A stretch of 64,000 bases of DNA from Lophium mytilinum. Its lineage: Eukaryota > Ascomycota > Dothideomycetes > Mytilinidiales > Mytilinidiaceae. The stretch spans positions 558,001 through 622,000 of the forward strand of contig MU004181.1 in the NCBI GenBank assembly GCA_010093605.1. The letters are read 5' to 3'. Shown piece by piece: positions 22,453 through 34,676 of the stretch. The notes under the pieces were generated by a model that was given only the letters and a program-made list of their open reading frames with translations, did not search any database and was not told the origin of the DNA. Both the position numbers and the translations under genes were made by a program. The stretch's first letter is position 1. Every line of letters begins with the position of its first letter.

Positions 22453-22485
22453 TCGAGGCGCCTAACGCTGTCTGAGGCGCCTCGA
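22453..22485. repeat. Perfect 11-bp inverted repeat with 11-bp spacer
   Basis: The arms TCGAGGCGCCT (22453-22463) and AGGCGCCTCGA (22475-22485) are exact reverse complements separated by 11 bp, one helical turn centre to centre plus one. Each arm itself contains the palindrome AGGCGCCT. This could be a two-site operator for a dimeric factor or a DNA/RNA hairpin. It is not in a gene. Confidence 0.6.
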
Positions 22486-22759
22486 TATACTTTCGCTACT
22501 CCGACTTTACCATTTAAACAGCTGGTAAATAGCCTGGGGCACCTCAGATGGCGGCAGAGCGGCTTTGGGGCTAACTGATAACAAATTCTCGCTCCTTCGA
22601 TCTGTCCGTTTGATATTCGCTCCGGAGATGACCTGGGATGTATCCTGGCCCGACAAACTCAAGGCGTGAGCCGTCTTGCCTCATCACCATTGGAAGATCG
22701 ACCTCGGGCAAGATCAGAGCAACGACATCGCCAACCCGAGCTCCGGCATCGCAGATGCC

Positions 22760-24403
22760 CTAAATACCGTTCTCGGCAACAAAAAAGCACCGTCCACCCC
22801 TCATGACCGCATCAACATGGTGCAGTAGTGTTAGGCAGTATGCCAAAATCCGTTCCTCTGCATCAATAATGAGAGAAAAGGAGTCGGAGGGAACAGGAGA
22901 GCGCTCCATGAGTACCTCGAACTCTTCAGGATAGCTGGTACCATCTCCAAATTTCTGATCCATTGCTAAAAGGTTCCACACTGACTTGCTGTCTAGGAAG
23001 GGCACTGTTTCCTTTACCTTCTGATCAATTTCCCGAACAAAAGCTAAACTCTCTTTCGCATGCTCGTATACACGGTACGGCATCAATGAGCAGAGGGTTT
23101 CAAAATTCCGAATGATGATATTCTCTACCTTCAACCCATCGAGAGTACGTGGGCCGGCCCTTGAAAGGTCTCTAGGAGCATACGGAACGATGGTGTGGAG
23201 TGTCCCTAGCGATTGGCCCCGGATATTCAAGCATGATTTATCCACCGAAAGACCGGCAAAAGCCGCTTCTTGCTGGGAACGGCTCGTCGCAAATGAAGAA
23301 TATGGAACCACAGGAAGAAGAAACCCTGTTTTGTCGGAAAAATCGGGAACCCATGAGGGCAGCGACGAAGTTTGGCGGGTTCTTTTGCCTCCAAGGGGGA
23401 AGCGGGTTAGTGAATGCCAATCATTCCCTTGGGTCAGCATATATGTCATGGCGTCTTGGTAAACCTCTTCGAATGGTAGACTGTAGTCAACAGTTATAGC
23501 TTCGCGACGTCTCTTCGATGCTAGTCCGAGTACCCCGTAAATTGCATCCCGTGGATCTGTCACCTCGCTGCGTTTTGTGAAGGCCAACAGAGAACTGAGA
23601 GATCCCGATGGCTTATATAGCCCATCAGACCAAAAGTCCTTGCGCATGTCGTCAACAAAGGAAATCTGTAGCCTATCAAGCAATTCGCTCTCCAAGGCTA
23701 GTAAATTTACTTTCAGTACTTTTTCTCTTCGTCCGGAACGACGGCTTTTGTCGCGGAATACGTTGGACAATGAGGCGGACTTCGTTGCAGCAAAGAACTT
23801 GTCCCAAGGTACCCGGGTAAGGCCTGAGGCGACGTACACAGTTTTCGCAAGTACCACTTCTTGAATGACCCAAGTTCTCTGGAACCATTTTCGCAAAAGC
23901 AAGTGGCTGAGGGCTAATTTGATTTCAAGTTGACCAAGAGCCTTCACATCGTCCCTCAATATTGCTTTCAGAGCAATATCGCTATCGTTTTCCGGTGGTC
24001 CAAGCCAAGCGACAGTAGCATCAGCTTGCGAGTGGATTTGCTCCATCATGGAGACCTGGGAGCTTCGCTCGGCCGAGTCGGCTTGGTTAATGCAGATAGC
24101 ATCGATCCATATCGTGGGCGGTCGATCCCGGATCTGGCCTCGTTGACATGCCATAGCCTCGCATAGACTGGCGGTGATGGTCATGGTGCGCTCGTTGACA
24201 GTGATGTCCCGCTTTTCTTGTGTAGGCGGTCCCCAGACGTATGATAACGCGATCTCAAGCTGTACATCGGAAGGTATTGCATCTAGGGACATATGCTGCA
24301 TTGTACATCGCACAGCACTAAACTCCTCGCCAGCGCGTTGTGGAAGTAGCGTAAGAACTCTGATATGTCCTGGCTCTAATGGTAGATATTCGTAGGGATC
24401 CAT
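22760..24403 (-). CDS. HET-domain protein (heterokaryon-incompatibility type)
   Basis: Intronless, 547 residues, ATG at 24401-24403. The HET domain spans about residues 48-200, with its three conserved blocks: IALSYVWGPP, then RPPTIWIDAICINQ with D/E-rich flanks, then ADATVAWLGPPENDSD. The C-terminal 300 residues hold the usual region after HET (RSEVTDPRDAIYGVLGLAS, then VDYSLPFEEVYQDAMTYML) and no repeat or NACHT domain. HET proteins drive cell death after fusion of unlike strains or, for many, have unknown roles. Nothing here identifies a partner gene. A possible HET-like relic sits just upstream. Intact frame. Confidence 0.93.
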   Translation of the reverse strand: MDPYEYLPLEPGHIRVLTLLPQRAGEEFSAVRCTMQHMSLDAIPSDVQLEIALSYVWGPPTQEKRDITVNERTMTITASLCEAMACQRGQIRDRPPTIWIDAICINQADSAERSSQVSMMEQIHSQADATVAWLGPPENDSDIALKAILRDDVKALGQLEIKLALSHLLLRKWFQRTWVIQEVVLAKTVYVASGLTRVPWDKFFAATKSASLSNVFRDKSRRSGRREKVLKVNLLALESELLDRLQISFVDDMRKDFWSDGLYKPSGSLSSLLAFTKRSEVTDPRDAIYGVLGLASKRRREAITVDYSLPFEEVYQDAMTYMLTQGNDWHSLTRFPLGGKRTRQTSSLPSWVPDFSDKTGFLLPVVPYSSFATSRSQQEAAFAGLSVDKSCLNIRGQSLGTLHTIVPYAPRDLSRAGPRTLDGLKVENIIIRNFETLCSLMPYRVYEHAKESLAFVREIDQKVKETVPFLDSKSVWNLLAMDQKFGDGTSYPEEFEVLMERSPVPSDSFSLIIDAEERILAYCLTLLHHVDAVMRGGRCFFVAENGI

Positions 24404-24419
24404 GTGGTCGTCTTGCTGC

Positions 24420-24727
24420 TGCTGTCAAATCGCAAAGTCTGTAGATCCGAGCGGCGAAGATTGACGAGGCTTTGGTGATGATGAGCCTTGAGGGTAACTC
24501 GGCGAGCGTGTCAAAGACGATTGCTGTTGACTTCTGCCCAGATGTCTCCAAATCAGAGAGAGGGTATCATAAGAAGGAAGCTGGTTTGTAATGGAGCGGC
24601 ATCTAACAAGTTCGAAGCTTCTGAACTCACATCGGCATGAGGCTGCAAGATGAAGTGGATGCCAAGACCCTAGTGCAGGCTGAAGGCCTGAGGCCTCTAA
24701 AAAGGTGTAAGATACAAATCCTAGCAA
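24420..24727 (-). pseudogene. Possible decayed HET-domain fragment upstream of the HET gene
   Basis: The minus-strand frame reads CRCEFRSFELVRC then LPSYDTLSLIW, close to the start of a HET domain (normally ending YxALSYxWG). The resemblance then ends in that frame. A second frame nearby gives LVNLRRSDLQTLRF then TTTWI, like the next HET blocks. This suggests a broken tandem copy, but the match is short and judged by eye. Confidence 0.35.
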
Positions 24728-25622
24728 AGGACCATATTCACCAAGCAGTAGGCTCTAGCAACCCAGCCGTCTTCGGCGATGATGGAGAGCGAGAGGTCCC
24801 ACGTAGAGTAAGTTCGGTGGTTTTGGTCACGTGACGTAAAGGCAGACAGGGTTTTTGGAGATATTATTCCGAAGCGGTATGTTGTGTAGCTGGCTTTGGC
24901 TCCTCCATGAAATCAATCTGAAAAAACTCTTGGAGAAAGCAAATGAGGTTGTAATGATAGACTTGGCGGCTCGAGAAGGGTCGCCTTAAGACCGTAGAAA
25001 GCGGAGCGGAGTCTCTCTCTCTGTGGCAGAATCCGGCAGCGAGACCGTTCACTGGTCGGTAAGCATGGGAAAGGGAAGGCATCTTCGAAGATTGGGACCG
25101 TGATTCGATGGATTGCTGGATGCGGGTCTGTATAGACGTTGTGGTGTTGAGGAATTGGTACCTCGCGGGTGCAGGGGCAGGCGAGACGGGAGCTGGCTGG
25201 CACGCTGGGAAGGCTTGGGTGCGTGCGTGGGAATCTGACGTGCATCGACAAACTTACGACCCTCTGCACACCACGATAGCCCATATTAATTCGCCGTCTG
25301 CTCGAGTGCCCGCCAGCAATTGCGCAACTATCTTCACCTTCCTTGTCCGCTCTGGCATCTCTGCGCCGCGTCCCGCATCCAGCTCCTCCGGCGCTGCCGC
25401 CCTGCCGCTATCTCCATAGCCATCCACCCATCCCAACAAGGGCCTCGACGAACCTCCCGCGCTCTTCCACTCGCCACTCTATGGCTCCATAGTCGACCGC
25501 AATGTGCGCCATATCGCCCGAGTCGCCCTGACGATCCGAGTCTGTTCCTCTGGAAAACACCCATGCCGTCGCGCGCAATCTCGAACCTCGCAGCTATCAC
25601 AGCCCATGGCGACTGACCGAAC
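24728..25622. other. 5' flank of fmp27
   Basis: About 900 bp with no supported gene; open frames on the minus strand at 25.3-25.9 kb are shadows. It holds the second GGTCACGTGAC at 24825-24835. Promoter and leader of fmp27 must lie here. Confidence 0.4.
24825..24835. promoter_or_regulatory. GGTCACGTGAC E-box palindrome (second copy)
   Basis: Same 11-mer as at 22389-22399. It lies about 420 bp upstream of the HET gene ATG and about 790 bp upstream of fmp27. A role for either gene is inference only. Confidence 0.35.
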
Positions 25623-28600
25623 ATGGGTCTGCCGTCTCTGTCCTTCGTCGCGGGGCTGCTCCTGCTGGCCTACCTCTCCTCCTTCGTCCTCTTTGCCTTC
25701 ATACGCGTCGTCACCGGCGTCTCCATCCAGCGATTGGGCTACGCCGGCCTGCGACGTATTGCCTTCACCCCCAAGGACGGCCTCCGCATCGAGCTTCGCG
25801 GCATCAAGCTGACCCTCCACCGACCGACCTTTGCACAACCGACATGGCTCAGCGTCGTCTTGACCGAGCTGAAAGTCACCGTGGACTTGAGAACATTGGG
25901 GGAGAAGCCTAGAAAGCGGCACAACGGCTGGACCCATTGGTCCAATGGCTCTACGGAGAAGGACGCTGGAAACATTTCGTCCGAACCCTCCACGGAGGAA
26001 GACACCCAGGATGACACCGGGGAGTTAGACAGTCAGAGGAGCAGGACCTGGGAGACTTTGACCAAGGCCAAGGAGCGGATAAAGCGCCTTCACCGGAAGA
26101 TCAAATGGATACGCCTGGTTGATTTGGTCGCGTCGACCTCTACCCTCGCTATCGTCGACGTGGGGTCTATACAGGTTGGGAACTTCACAATGGCAGTGGA
26201 CACGCGCCGCAAGACGGTGGACCGGACTCGTCTTTTCCAACACCGCAAGTCTGGCACCAAAGGCCAAAGCCCCGCCGAGTGGATTTTTACCGTTCGGAGC
26301 ATTCTGTTTACCCCGGAAGGCAAAGACTCGACCGAGATCCTGGATCATTGCACCCTCAACGTCCACGGCCTGTTATACCAAGAGCTCGACGGTCTCCGAG
26401 ATGCCTCCATCGCCCTGAAGCTAGGCCGCCTCAGTCTCCCGTACGATGACATCAAAAACAGCATGGATCGGGCCAAGACCTGCCGTATAAATCACAGACA
26501 TACGCAGTCTCTCGAGCCCGACATCTCCTTTGTCGATGTCATGGAAGAGCTGGACCAGCCCGGAAGTCGCGAGGAAAACATCGTCCGCACTGTTTCTGAT
26601 TCTAAGGAGTTTGCGGCCTCAATTCTTCGCGGCATCCAGGAAATCCAGTTTGCTGTGAGCTTCTTCGGCTTGACCAAAGAAATCCAGCCGCTCCAATGCG
26701 ACGACGATTCCCCCATGTGGATGAACATCTCCATGAAGGAAGTTGGCATGGACCTGTTGCGCCTTGATCCTCGAAGCCCAGCCCATTTGATGTATTTTTC
26801 CCGCGACGACATCGCTCACCAGGCTCTCATTGCCGCTATTTCTATCTCGGTTGGCATCGATGATGGAAAGCATCCCGAACGCCTGCTGTACGTGCCCATG
26901 GCAACCACCACCGTTAATACCACGCTACCCTCCAAGACGCTTCAATTCTCAAATGATAAGAACGTTGCCGAAAGGAATACCAACATCCTCTTTGCTAACC
27001 TCGTCGTAACTTCGCCTTCTTTCGACTTTGACCCGAAACACCTTCCCCTCCTTACCACATTCCTGCATGGGTCGAAACATCCATCGAAGCCTCCTGCGCG
27101 GCACCACAAGCGGCACCTCTTTTCTCGTCTTCTCCCAAAAGCTAACATCAAGATTTCCATTCATGAACCTGTGATTCGTGTTACGCTCCCACCAATGGAA
27201 CCGGAAAAGAAGGGCACCGAGGAATTTGATCTCTTGATCTTTGCCATGTCTTCGGCGTCTCTCGACGTCGAGTCATCCCATTCGGCAGATGGAGACCTCC
27301 ATTACTCGCTCCTATCCACCTTCCGGGTCAATTCAAACCAGTTATACTATCAGACCGCTTGCAGCGAGAAGCATAACCTCCTCCTGATTGACGGTCTTGA
27401 GCTGAAACTTCAGCTCAGTGCATCCCCTGAGGTTGTGGTAGTGATAAATGGCAACCTTCAAACCTTCTCGCTTTACATGGTAAGGCCAGAGATTAGCGAA
27501 GGCCTTCATCAAATTGTTGCCCAACTCCAAAGCGATATGGTTCGGAAACGAAGGGCGCAAATCCGGCCCAAGCAAGGAAACTTCCTGCGCAGATGGCCTG
27601 CCTGGCTTCTCCACGCGAGCTTCCAAGGCTCAGATTTCAACTTCGAGGTAGCTGGTGTGGACCCAGAAGTCTCCAAGCATGCACGAGGTTTCGCCCTGCA
27701 CCTCGAATCATGGACTGCAGAGTACAAGCAAAACAAAGCAGACGACACCGATGCTCGACCCCAGAGACGACGCGCCCCGAGCCGTACCATCAATCGAGAC
27801 GACTATCTGCTGAGACCGTCAGCACCTTCGTCACCTCGCAGGAAGGTTGGCGACAGCACCGACGGTAGGCGTCTTGCTCTGCATTGGCATGGTTTAGAAG
27901 GCTTTGTCATGGAGGGGGCAGATACCTGGGAATCAGAACCATTCCTTTCGTTACCTCGAATTGAGGTTGCATTTACGACATCGACTGATAAACAAGGCCC
28001 TGTGTTCCATGTGAACTCCTTCGCCAAAAGTCTTTACCTTCACTACTCACTCTATCGGCATTTCTCTATAGGGGTGGCCAGTCTTGTGCTTCGGAGGACC
28101 TTCTTTCGCCAACCAGCACACTCAAATGGGGTGCCAACTACCCCGGCCGCAGTCAGGCATCTTGCTGTGCCATCGATCGATGGCGACGAGGTTGATCCAG
28201 CCACTGGCAAGAGGCCCGAAATTGTCGCCTTGGATTTCAAGGCCACGTTTGTCCAAGTCAAGGCCGACATGCCCTCTGATCCGCCACTCATGCTTCATAT
28301 CCATGGCCTCGAAACAGGTAGACACCGATGGGCGAGTCCGTTCTTCCGATCACGTCTTGTGCGACTCTACACCGAAACTCCAAACATCAAGAAGGTGTGG
28401 AGCCGCTTCGTGAGTATCAAGACACTGAGATTAGATTACCGGCAACAAAAGCGTAAATACGGCACCACTGTATCAGAGGACAAGTCGTTCGATATCGTTA
28501 CCGATGCAATCCGACTGGCAGTCCCACATCAGCTGGTACTCCACAAGGTATTCGACAATATCACTAATATTGTAAAAACAACCGAACAGCTTCACCATCG

Positions 28601-31600
28601 TTTCCTGACGGGTAACAACGACTATACGCTTGACAAGCCTCCACAAGGTCCTAAGCATGTGCCGAGAGTCTCACTTCGAAGCCAAGCCCTTCTTTTCGAG
28701 ATTGAGGACGGTTCGTTCGACTGGAAACTAGGAGTCATCTACCGACTCGGGCTGCTAGAGCAGAAGCAAAGACTCGCTAGAGAAGAAGCCTTCTGCTTGA
28801 AGCTGAAGAAACTCCAAGCAGAGGATGAAAGATCAGAGAATTCTCGACGTCGAGCAAAGTCGGCCCATCAAGCCCGTGGGAGGAGCAAGCTTCGGAAAGA
28901 AAAAGAATCGACCGTCCGCCACCAAAGCGAAGGTCGTCGTAGCGACCGCGAATCGCCGGAAGAATCTAAAGGAAAGGATCGATTCATGCGCTACAACAAC
29001 GAAGGCCTTTCTGGACTCTCCGGCACGTCCAAAACTACGGCCCAGCACGCACGAGAAAAGCTAGATCACTTGAACGCCCAGACATGGAAGAAGAGGGTTG
29101 ACCATGGTATGAGCAGCCAAAACAGGGCTATGCAAGATATCCGTTCCATCTTTTGGGGTCTGGACGAACTGCCCGACGATATCGAGCAAAAGGAAACTAT
29201 CATGGCTATACCTCAGCGCCCCGCTTTGATGGCACTCGTCATCAGCGACATAGATATCACGCTCGACAAACCTTCCTTTCCCGTACAGGACTACCCTAAG
29301 TTTCTGAATAGGATCGGAAAGGGGATGCCATTCGACATGCAGTACTCGCTCCTCATACCAACCCACGTAAAGATCAACATGGGGGAGGCACGGGTGTCGC
29401 TGAGAGATTACCCGTTGCCATTCCTGCATGTTCCCGCCATTCGTTCCGGACAGTCTCCGAGGTTGCCGAGCTTGTCTATGGAAACAGACTTCGTCATCGC
29501 AGAAGAATATAGGGATGTTGAATCCTCTCGAACCTTGCGGATAGTGGTTGTCCCTCCGGAAAAGAACGATGCTGGCCAAGAAACGGGTGGCTTTGCGGTC
29601 GATGTTAGGCGTACTGTGGCCCCCGTGAAAACATACTCCGACATGAAAATCGAAATCAACTCCGGCTATCCTACCCGTATTACGTGGGGCACGTCATATC
29701 AGCCAGCAATCCAAGACATGATGCAAGTCATTGAAGGGTTCACCAAACAAGCGATTGACCCCTCGGAGCGAGTCGGCTTTTGGGATAAAATTAGGCTGAC
29801 ATTCCATTCACGTATGAATGTGGCCTGGAAAGGAGATGGTGACGTTCACCTCATATTGAAGGGTATACTTCGTCTTCGTAGTGCTCGATGATATGCTAAC
29901 CAATTTTAAAGGCTCTCGAGATCCCTATTCGGTCACAGGACAAGGCGCTGGCTTTGTCATGTGTTGGCAGAACGATGTTCGCTGGAGCATATGCCAGGAT
30001 CCAGATCCGAGGAACTTCATGATCGTCAACAGTGGCGCCTACATTCTGGCCATTCCTGATTTAGGCCATTATGCCAGGCAAGAAGCCAGCGTGGATGCCC
30101 AGAGTTCCGAAAGCGCCTCGAGCATTTCAAGCTATAAGCAGAATGCTGTCTTCAGGAAAACTATCATGAAGCTAAGTGGGAATGTCCGCTGGATGTCGGG
30201 CCTTGTTTTCGAGAGAAACGTGGACGAGGGAGGGCGATCATTCGATTTCATACCACACTATGAAGTGATGCTAAAGCATCCCGATTATGCGAAGCCATCG
30301 AACGGAAAGGTAAGTCCTGCTTGTTTATTCTCAATTTTGATGCATACTCATCTGACCCAGGTATACGATGCCTTCCGGGGATTCCGCAGCCATCACATCC
30401 ACATGTCTGTGGCGGTGTCAGCTCCACAAGATCGCGAATGGACCGTGTCAAACCTTGAGCCATCCAAGAACTACAACAGCGTGCATCTAACCCCTCGGTT
30501 CTTCACCCACTTCTTCAGCTGGTGGTCTATGTTCTCTGGTGTCATGTCGCTGCCTATCCGCCAAGGCAAACTCTGGCCAGGCGTCGAAAAGTCCAGCAAG
30601 AAGTTTGGTCGGCATCTCGCTACCATCAAGTACAGTCTCTTGCTGTCTCCCTTGTACATGAGCCATATCTACAAGCACAAGGATGCCGAAGACTATGGCT
30701 CGGGTGTTGTATCAGCGACAGGACTGAAAGTGCGTCTTGATAGCTTCATGCTCGATCTTCATCAACGTCGTGAAGAGTTTCGCACCCAAGTCGAAGCGCC
30801 GAAAGACCAGGAAAACTTGAATCAGAACCAGACCACTGGAATGAGGATAAATCAAGCTCAACTGGACTTTATCTCGGCTGACGTGAGAGCCGTATCGGCC
30901 AGTATCAGCGGTACCAACAACTCCGATTTGGAAACGGCTACCGAAGAGATGCTTGTCTCATACCAAGACGCTCACCCTAGCGCGGATCTTGCCAAGTTCA
31001 CTATTCCTGATAATGATTGGGGTTGGGTTGATATGGACGATTTCGTAGAGCTTGGTTGGATACTACCGGCAGACCGAAACCCGGAAACGAAAATTCTGCC
31101 TCTTGCATTTGCACCACGGTTCACATACTTTCGTCAAACAGACCACCAAGACCACATCTCCGGCGACATACATCGGTCCAGTCCTTTCGGTAATGAACCC
31201 AGTCATCACTGCGTGATGTCGGCAAGAAATGACCCTCGAAGGGTACAGTGCGGCCTCATCGAACTGCGGCTGAAAAAGGTCAACGAGCAAATCGAAAGCA
31301 ATCAGCGCGCCATTGGCGAGCAAGAACTAAGAATCGTCAAAGAGCCTGAGGAGAAACAAGAAGAAGCACGACGACGTCTCACTCTCTTGCGCGAACACAA
31401 CGCCACCCTCCAAAGAAAACAAGCGCTGTTGCAGTCGATGTATGACAGCCTTGTTCAACGACTCCAAGAAAACGACCTGCGAGCAACTCCCCGTGCTAGA
31501 GAGGACACGGGAGAGGAAGAATTCTATGAGGCCCGAGAAGATTACTACGATATGGACCCAGACGCCAAAGGGCTGGACTCCGCTCCATTGGCAGATTATA

Positions 31601-34600
31601 TCAGTGACTTCAACAACAGGTTCATTATCCACAATGCCCACCTGAAATGGAGCAACTCCCTTCGAAACATAATCTTACGATACATCCACCAAGTCAGTCA
31701 GCGAAGAGGGTTCGTGTACTACATGTCTAGAAGAGCTGTTAAGTTCATACTCGACATCGTAGAGGAGCAGAAGAAGTTCAATCAACCAGCAGGGGCACCC
31801 ACGACTCCTGGCACTACTTCCAGTTTCACTCTATCTCCCCAGGAGGACGACGACCTCAACGTCCAGGATCGCGTTGACCAGCTCCTTCAAGATGGCAAAA
31901 AGTTTGTCTCCGCGAATGACCCAGTCACTGCAGAAGGTAGTAAACCATCCGGTGGCGGGGGCAATATGGGGGATGATATTGCACTTGAATTTACTGCACA
32001 GAATACGTACCACGTTCGTCTCATCGCCCCTCAAATTCAACTCCAGAGCGAGAAGAACACAAAATCCGCCGTGCTAGTCACCGCCAAAGGAATGCAATTG
32101 AAGGTCATCCAGATCATGGACAAGGACCGAGTTACGGACGACGTCAGCGGGCTCGTACAGCGCCGTTTCTCGGCAGCCATGGATAGCTTGCAGATCTTTG
32201 TCACGAATGCGAAGACCTTCACCACCGAGGACCTCCACATGTACTCCGGCAGCACATACGGTACTCCAGCTGGGTCGTCCTGGCCACCATGGGTTCCCTT
32301 CGAAGTCATGTTCGAATTCAACACTAACCCATACGGCTTTCAAAGAGTTGTCCAAAGGACATCCGCAAGTATGCGGTTCGACAAGTACAACACTCTGCGT
32401 CTCAAGTACAACGACGATGTCTCAGGGAGTGATAACGGCCCTACGAGGAGTCCAGACACACTCGAACAGCGCATCGATCATCTCTGGATTGACTTTCCAC
32501 ACGTGCGTGCGCTATGCAACTCCACACAGTATTATGCCATGTATATCATTGTTCTTGATCTGCTCCTCTACAGTGAACCTCTGGAAAAGACGAGAAGCGA
32601 GCGGCTAGAAAAGATCATGCTTGCCTCAGACTTCAGCGATCTCAAGGGAGCGCCCGAGATGGTTATCAGTCTGCAAGAGAGAATTCGGCAGCTCGAGGAA
32701 ATCAAGATGCATTTCCAGGTGAACGAGAAGTACCTGGATCGACAAGGGTGGAAAGATCGCATCACCATGGAAGCCGATCTAGCGGTATGCGAGGACGAGC
32801 TTTTCTTCATGATGAAAGCCATCACGACTTCCCAGCGAAAGATGGATGATCGAAGTCAAGGCAAGCAGTCCAATGGCCTCCTGCGGTGGTACATTTCAGC
32901 TTCCGAGATTGTCTGGCACCTTATCAAGGAGAATCAGGAGTCTCTTGCGGAGTTTCAGCTAAAGAACGCCCTCTACGATCGAACCGATAACAACGACGGC
33001 TCCAATCTCAATTCCATGGAGATCGAACGAATTCATGGCCTCAACCTCCTCTCATATGCGCTTTACCCCGAGATGATTGCGCCATACATCGACAACAACA
33101 GACCGTTTGCCGAAGGCCGCGATACCAAGATGTTACGAGTACATTGGCTCATGCTCGAGGCTATTGCTGGCATACCCGTCATGGACCATTTCGAAGTCAA
33201 TCTGTTCCCTCTAAAGTTGCAGCTTGAGCACGAGATTGGCAAAAAGCTCTTCGAGTACATCTTTCCCGGCAGCAAGAACGATGCCTCGCCGTTCCTAGTA
33301 AAGCATATGTTACCCGCACAAGAAGAAGGTGATGAGACTGAGGTCGAAAGTGGTACGCCTTCACAGCGTTCAACAACAAGTTCGCAAACCCTCGGCTCCG
33401 ACCTCACGAAGAACGGTGACGACGGCGCGGGGTCTTTACAGCTACGCCTTCAACCAACATTGAACCTCGAACCATCCAGGCCGAAAACAGCAAAATCAAC
33501 CTTCTCTCGACCAAAGTCATCTGGCCACGGCGCCCGCCCTAATCCCCATCACCTCCGTCTTTTCAGAGAAAGCACGCGCACTGGCTCGTCAATGAACCTG
33601 AGCAAATCCCTGCACCCCAACCGCGACATGTCTTCGGATGCGGTATCGCTAGCCTCTCGCCCAGGCAGCATTCGCAGCAACTCAAACATGTCAGTTGCCA
33701 CAAACTCCGAATCCGACCACGCCCCCAAACGCTTCACGCTGCACCGCACCACCACGGCCGCCAGCAAAACCGCCAGCAGCAAAGACAAAGCCGCCCGCTC
33801 GGACGACATAACACAAATGATGGAGCGCGCGTCTTCATACATGACACTCGCCTACGTCAAGATCCCCAGCATGGTGCTCTGCCTGTCGTACAAGGGCAAA
33901 GGCCAGCGCAACTTTGAAGACGTCCACGACCTCGTGTTCCGCATGCCGACCCTCGAATACCGCAACAAGACCTGGTCGAACCTCGACCTCGCCCTGCAAC
34001 TCAAGAAAGACGTCATCCGCGCCCTCATCTCGCACACCGGCGCGATTATCGGCAATAAGTTCAGCCGCCATCAACCCACCCGCCAGCAGCAGAGCCGCCT
34101 CCGCCAGATCGCGAACAGCAGCACCCTCCTCAGCACCTCGCCGGACCTGTCTGGTAATTCGGAGAGCAACTCCATGCTCGACGACGGCAGTGACGCTAGC
34201 GGCGAGACCAACGGCCTGCGCCGCAGCTTCACCTCCGGCCGCGGCAGCGTCAAGAGCCAGCCCGCCAGCCAGGCCGAGAGCTACGACTCTTCCGCGCACA
34301 ACGTCGCGTGGCGGCCTGGCTCCAGCCGCAGCGTCAACGCACTCGGCATCGAAGCCGAGGGCCGCAACTTCGCGGACGAGCTGGGGCGGGTCGACCAGAC
34401 GGAGCCGGAGCGCGCGGGCGTGCGGGGGAGCTTGAGCAGGCATCTTACGGGGATGGGCATGGGCGGGACGAGCCGGATCAGGAGTATGAGTGTGAAGAGC
34501 GGTGGGACGGCGGGGACGAGGGAGGAGGGAGGGGGTGATGAGAGTGAGGATACGTGAGTGACAGCCGGTTTGGACACGTGTGTGGGAGATGGCTAATGTG

Positions 34601-34676
34601 TGGTAGGCTTAAGCAGAAATCGAGGATTTTGCTGGGGAAGTTGGTGCATGGGTTGCCGGGGCATGGGCACTCGTAG
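25623..34676 (+). CDS. fmp27: Fmp27/Hobbit-family bridge-like lipid-transfer protein
   Basis: Four exons, join(25623..29862, 29912..30309, 30361..34553, 34607..34676), 2966 residues; introns are 49, 51 and 53 bp. A membrane segment at residues about 7-29 (FVAGLLLLAYLSSFVLFAFI) anchors the protein, in this family to the ER. A very long beta-rich groove (RBG repeats) then moves lipid at contact sites. The GFWDK domain is clear near residue 1385 (RVGFWDKIRLTFHSRMNVAW). A coiled-coil-like charged stretch lies near 31.3-31.5 kb and a Ser-rich disordered tail at the end. The last 23 residues come from a small exon (LKQKSRILLGKLVHG) recovered by splicing. The 51-bp intron is stop-free and in frame. 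It is related to yeast Fmp27 (Hob1), Ypr117w (Hob2), plant SABRE and animal BLTP2. Confidence 0.93.

Larger units (their letters stand above)
21490..22759. other. Intergenic region between ctr3 and the HET gene
   Basis: About 1.3 kb. It holds a TCACGTGAC palindrome and a perfect long inverted repeat (both listed separately). Short ORFs at 22.0-22.4 kb have no recognisable domain. The left end is the 5' flank of ctr3. Confidence 0.45.

Noticed and set aside
33835-34443. Two long ORFs (minus and alternative plus frame) over the end of fmp27
   Set aside because: Low-complexity shadows of the G/C-rich, Ser-rich tail. The fmp27 frame continues across and joins a proper last exon.
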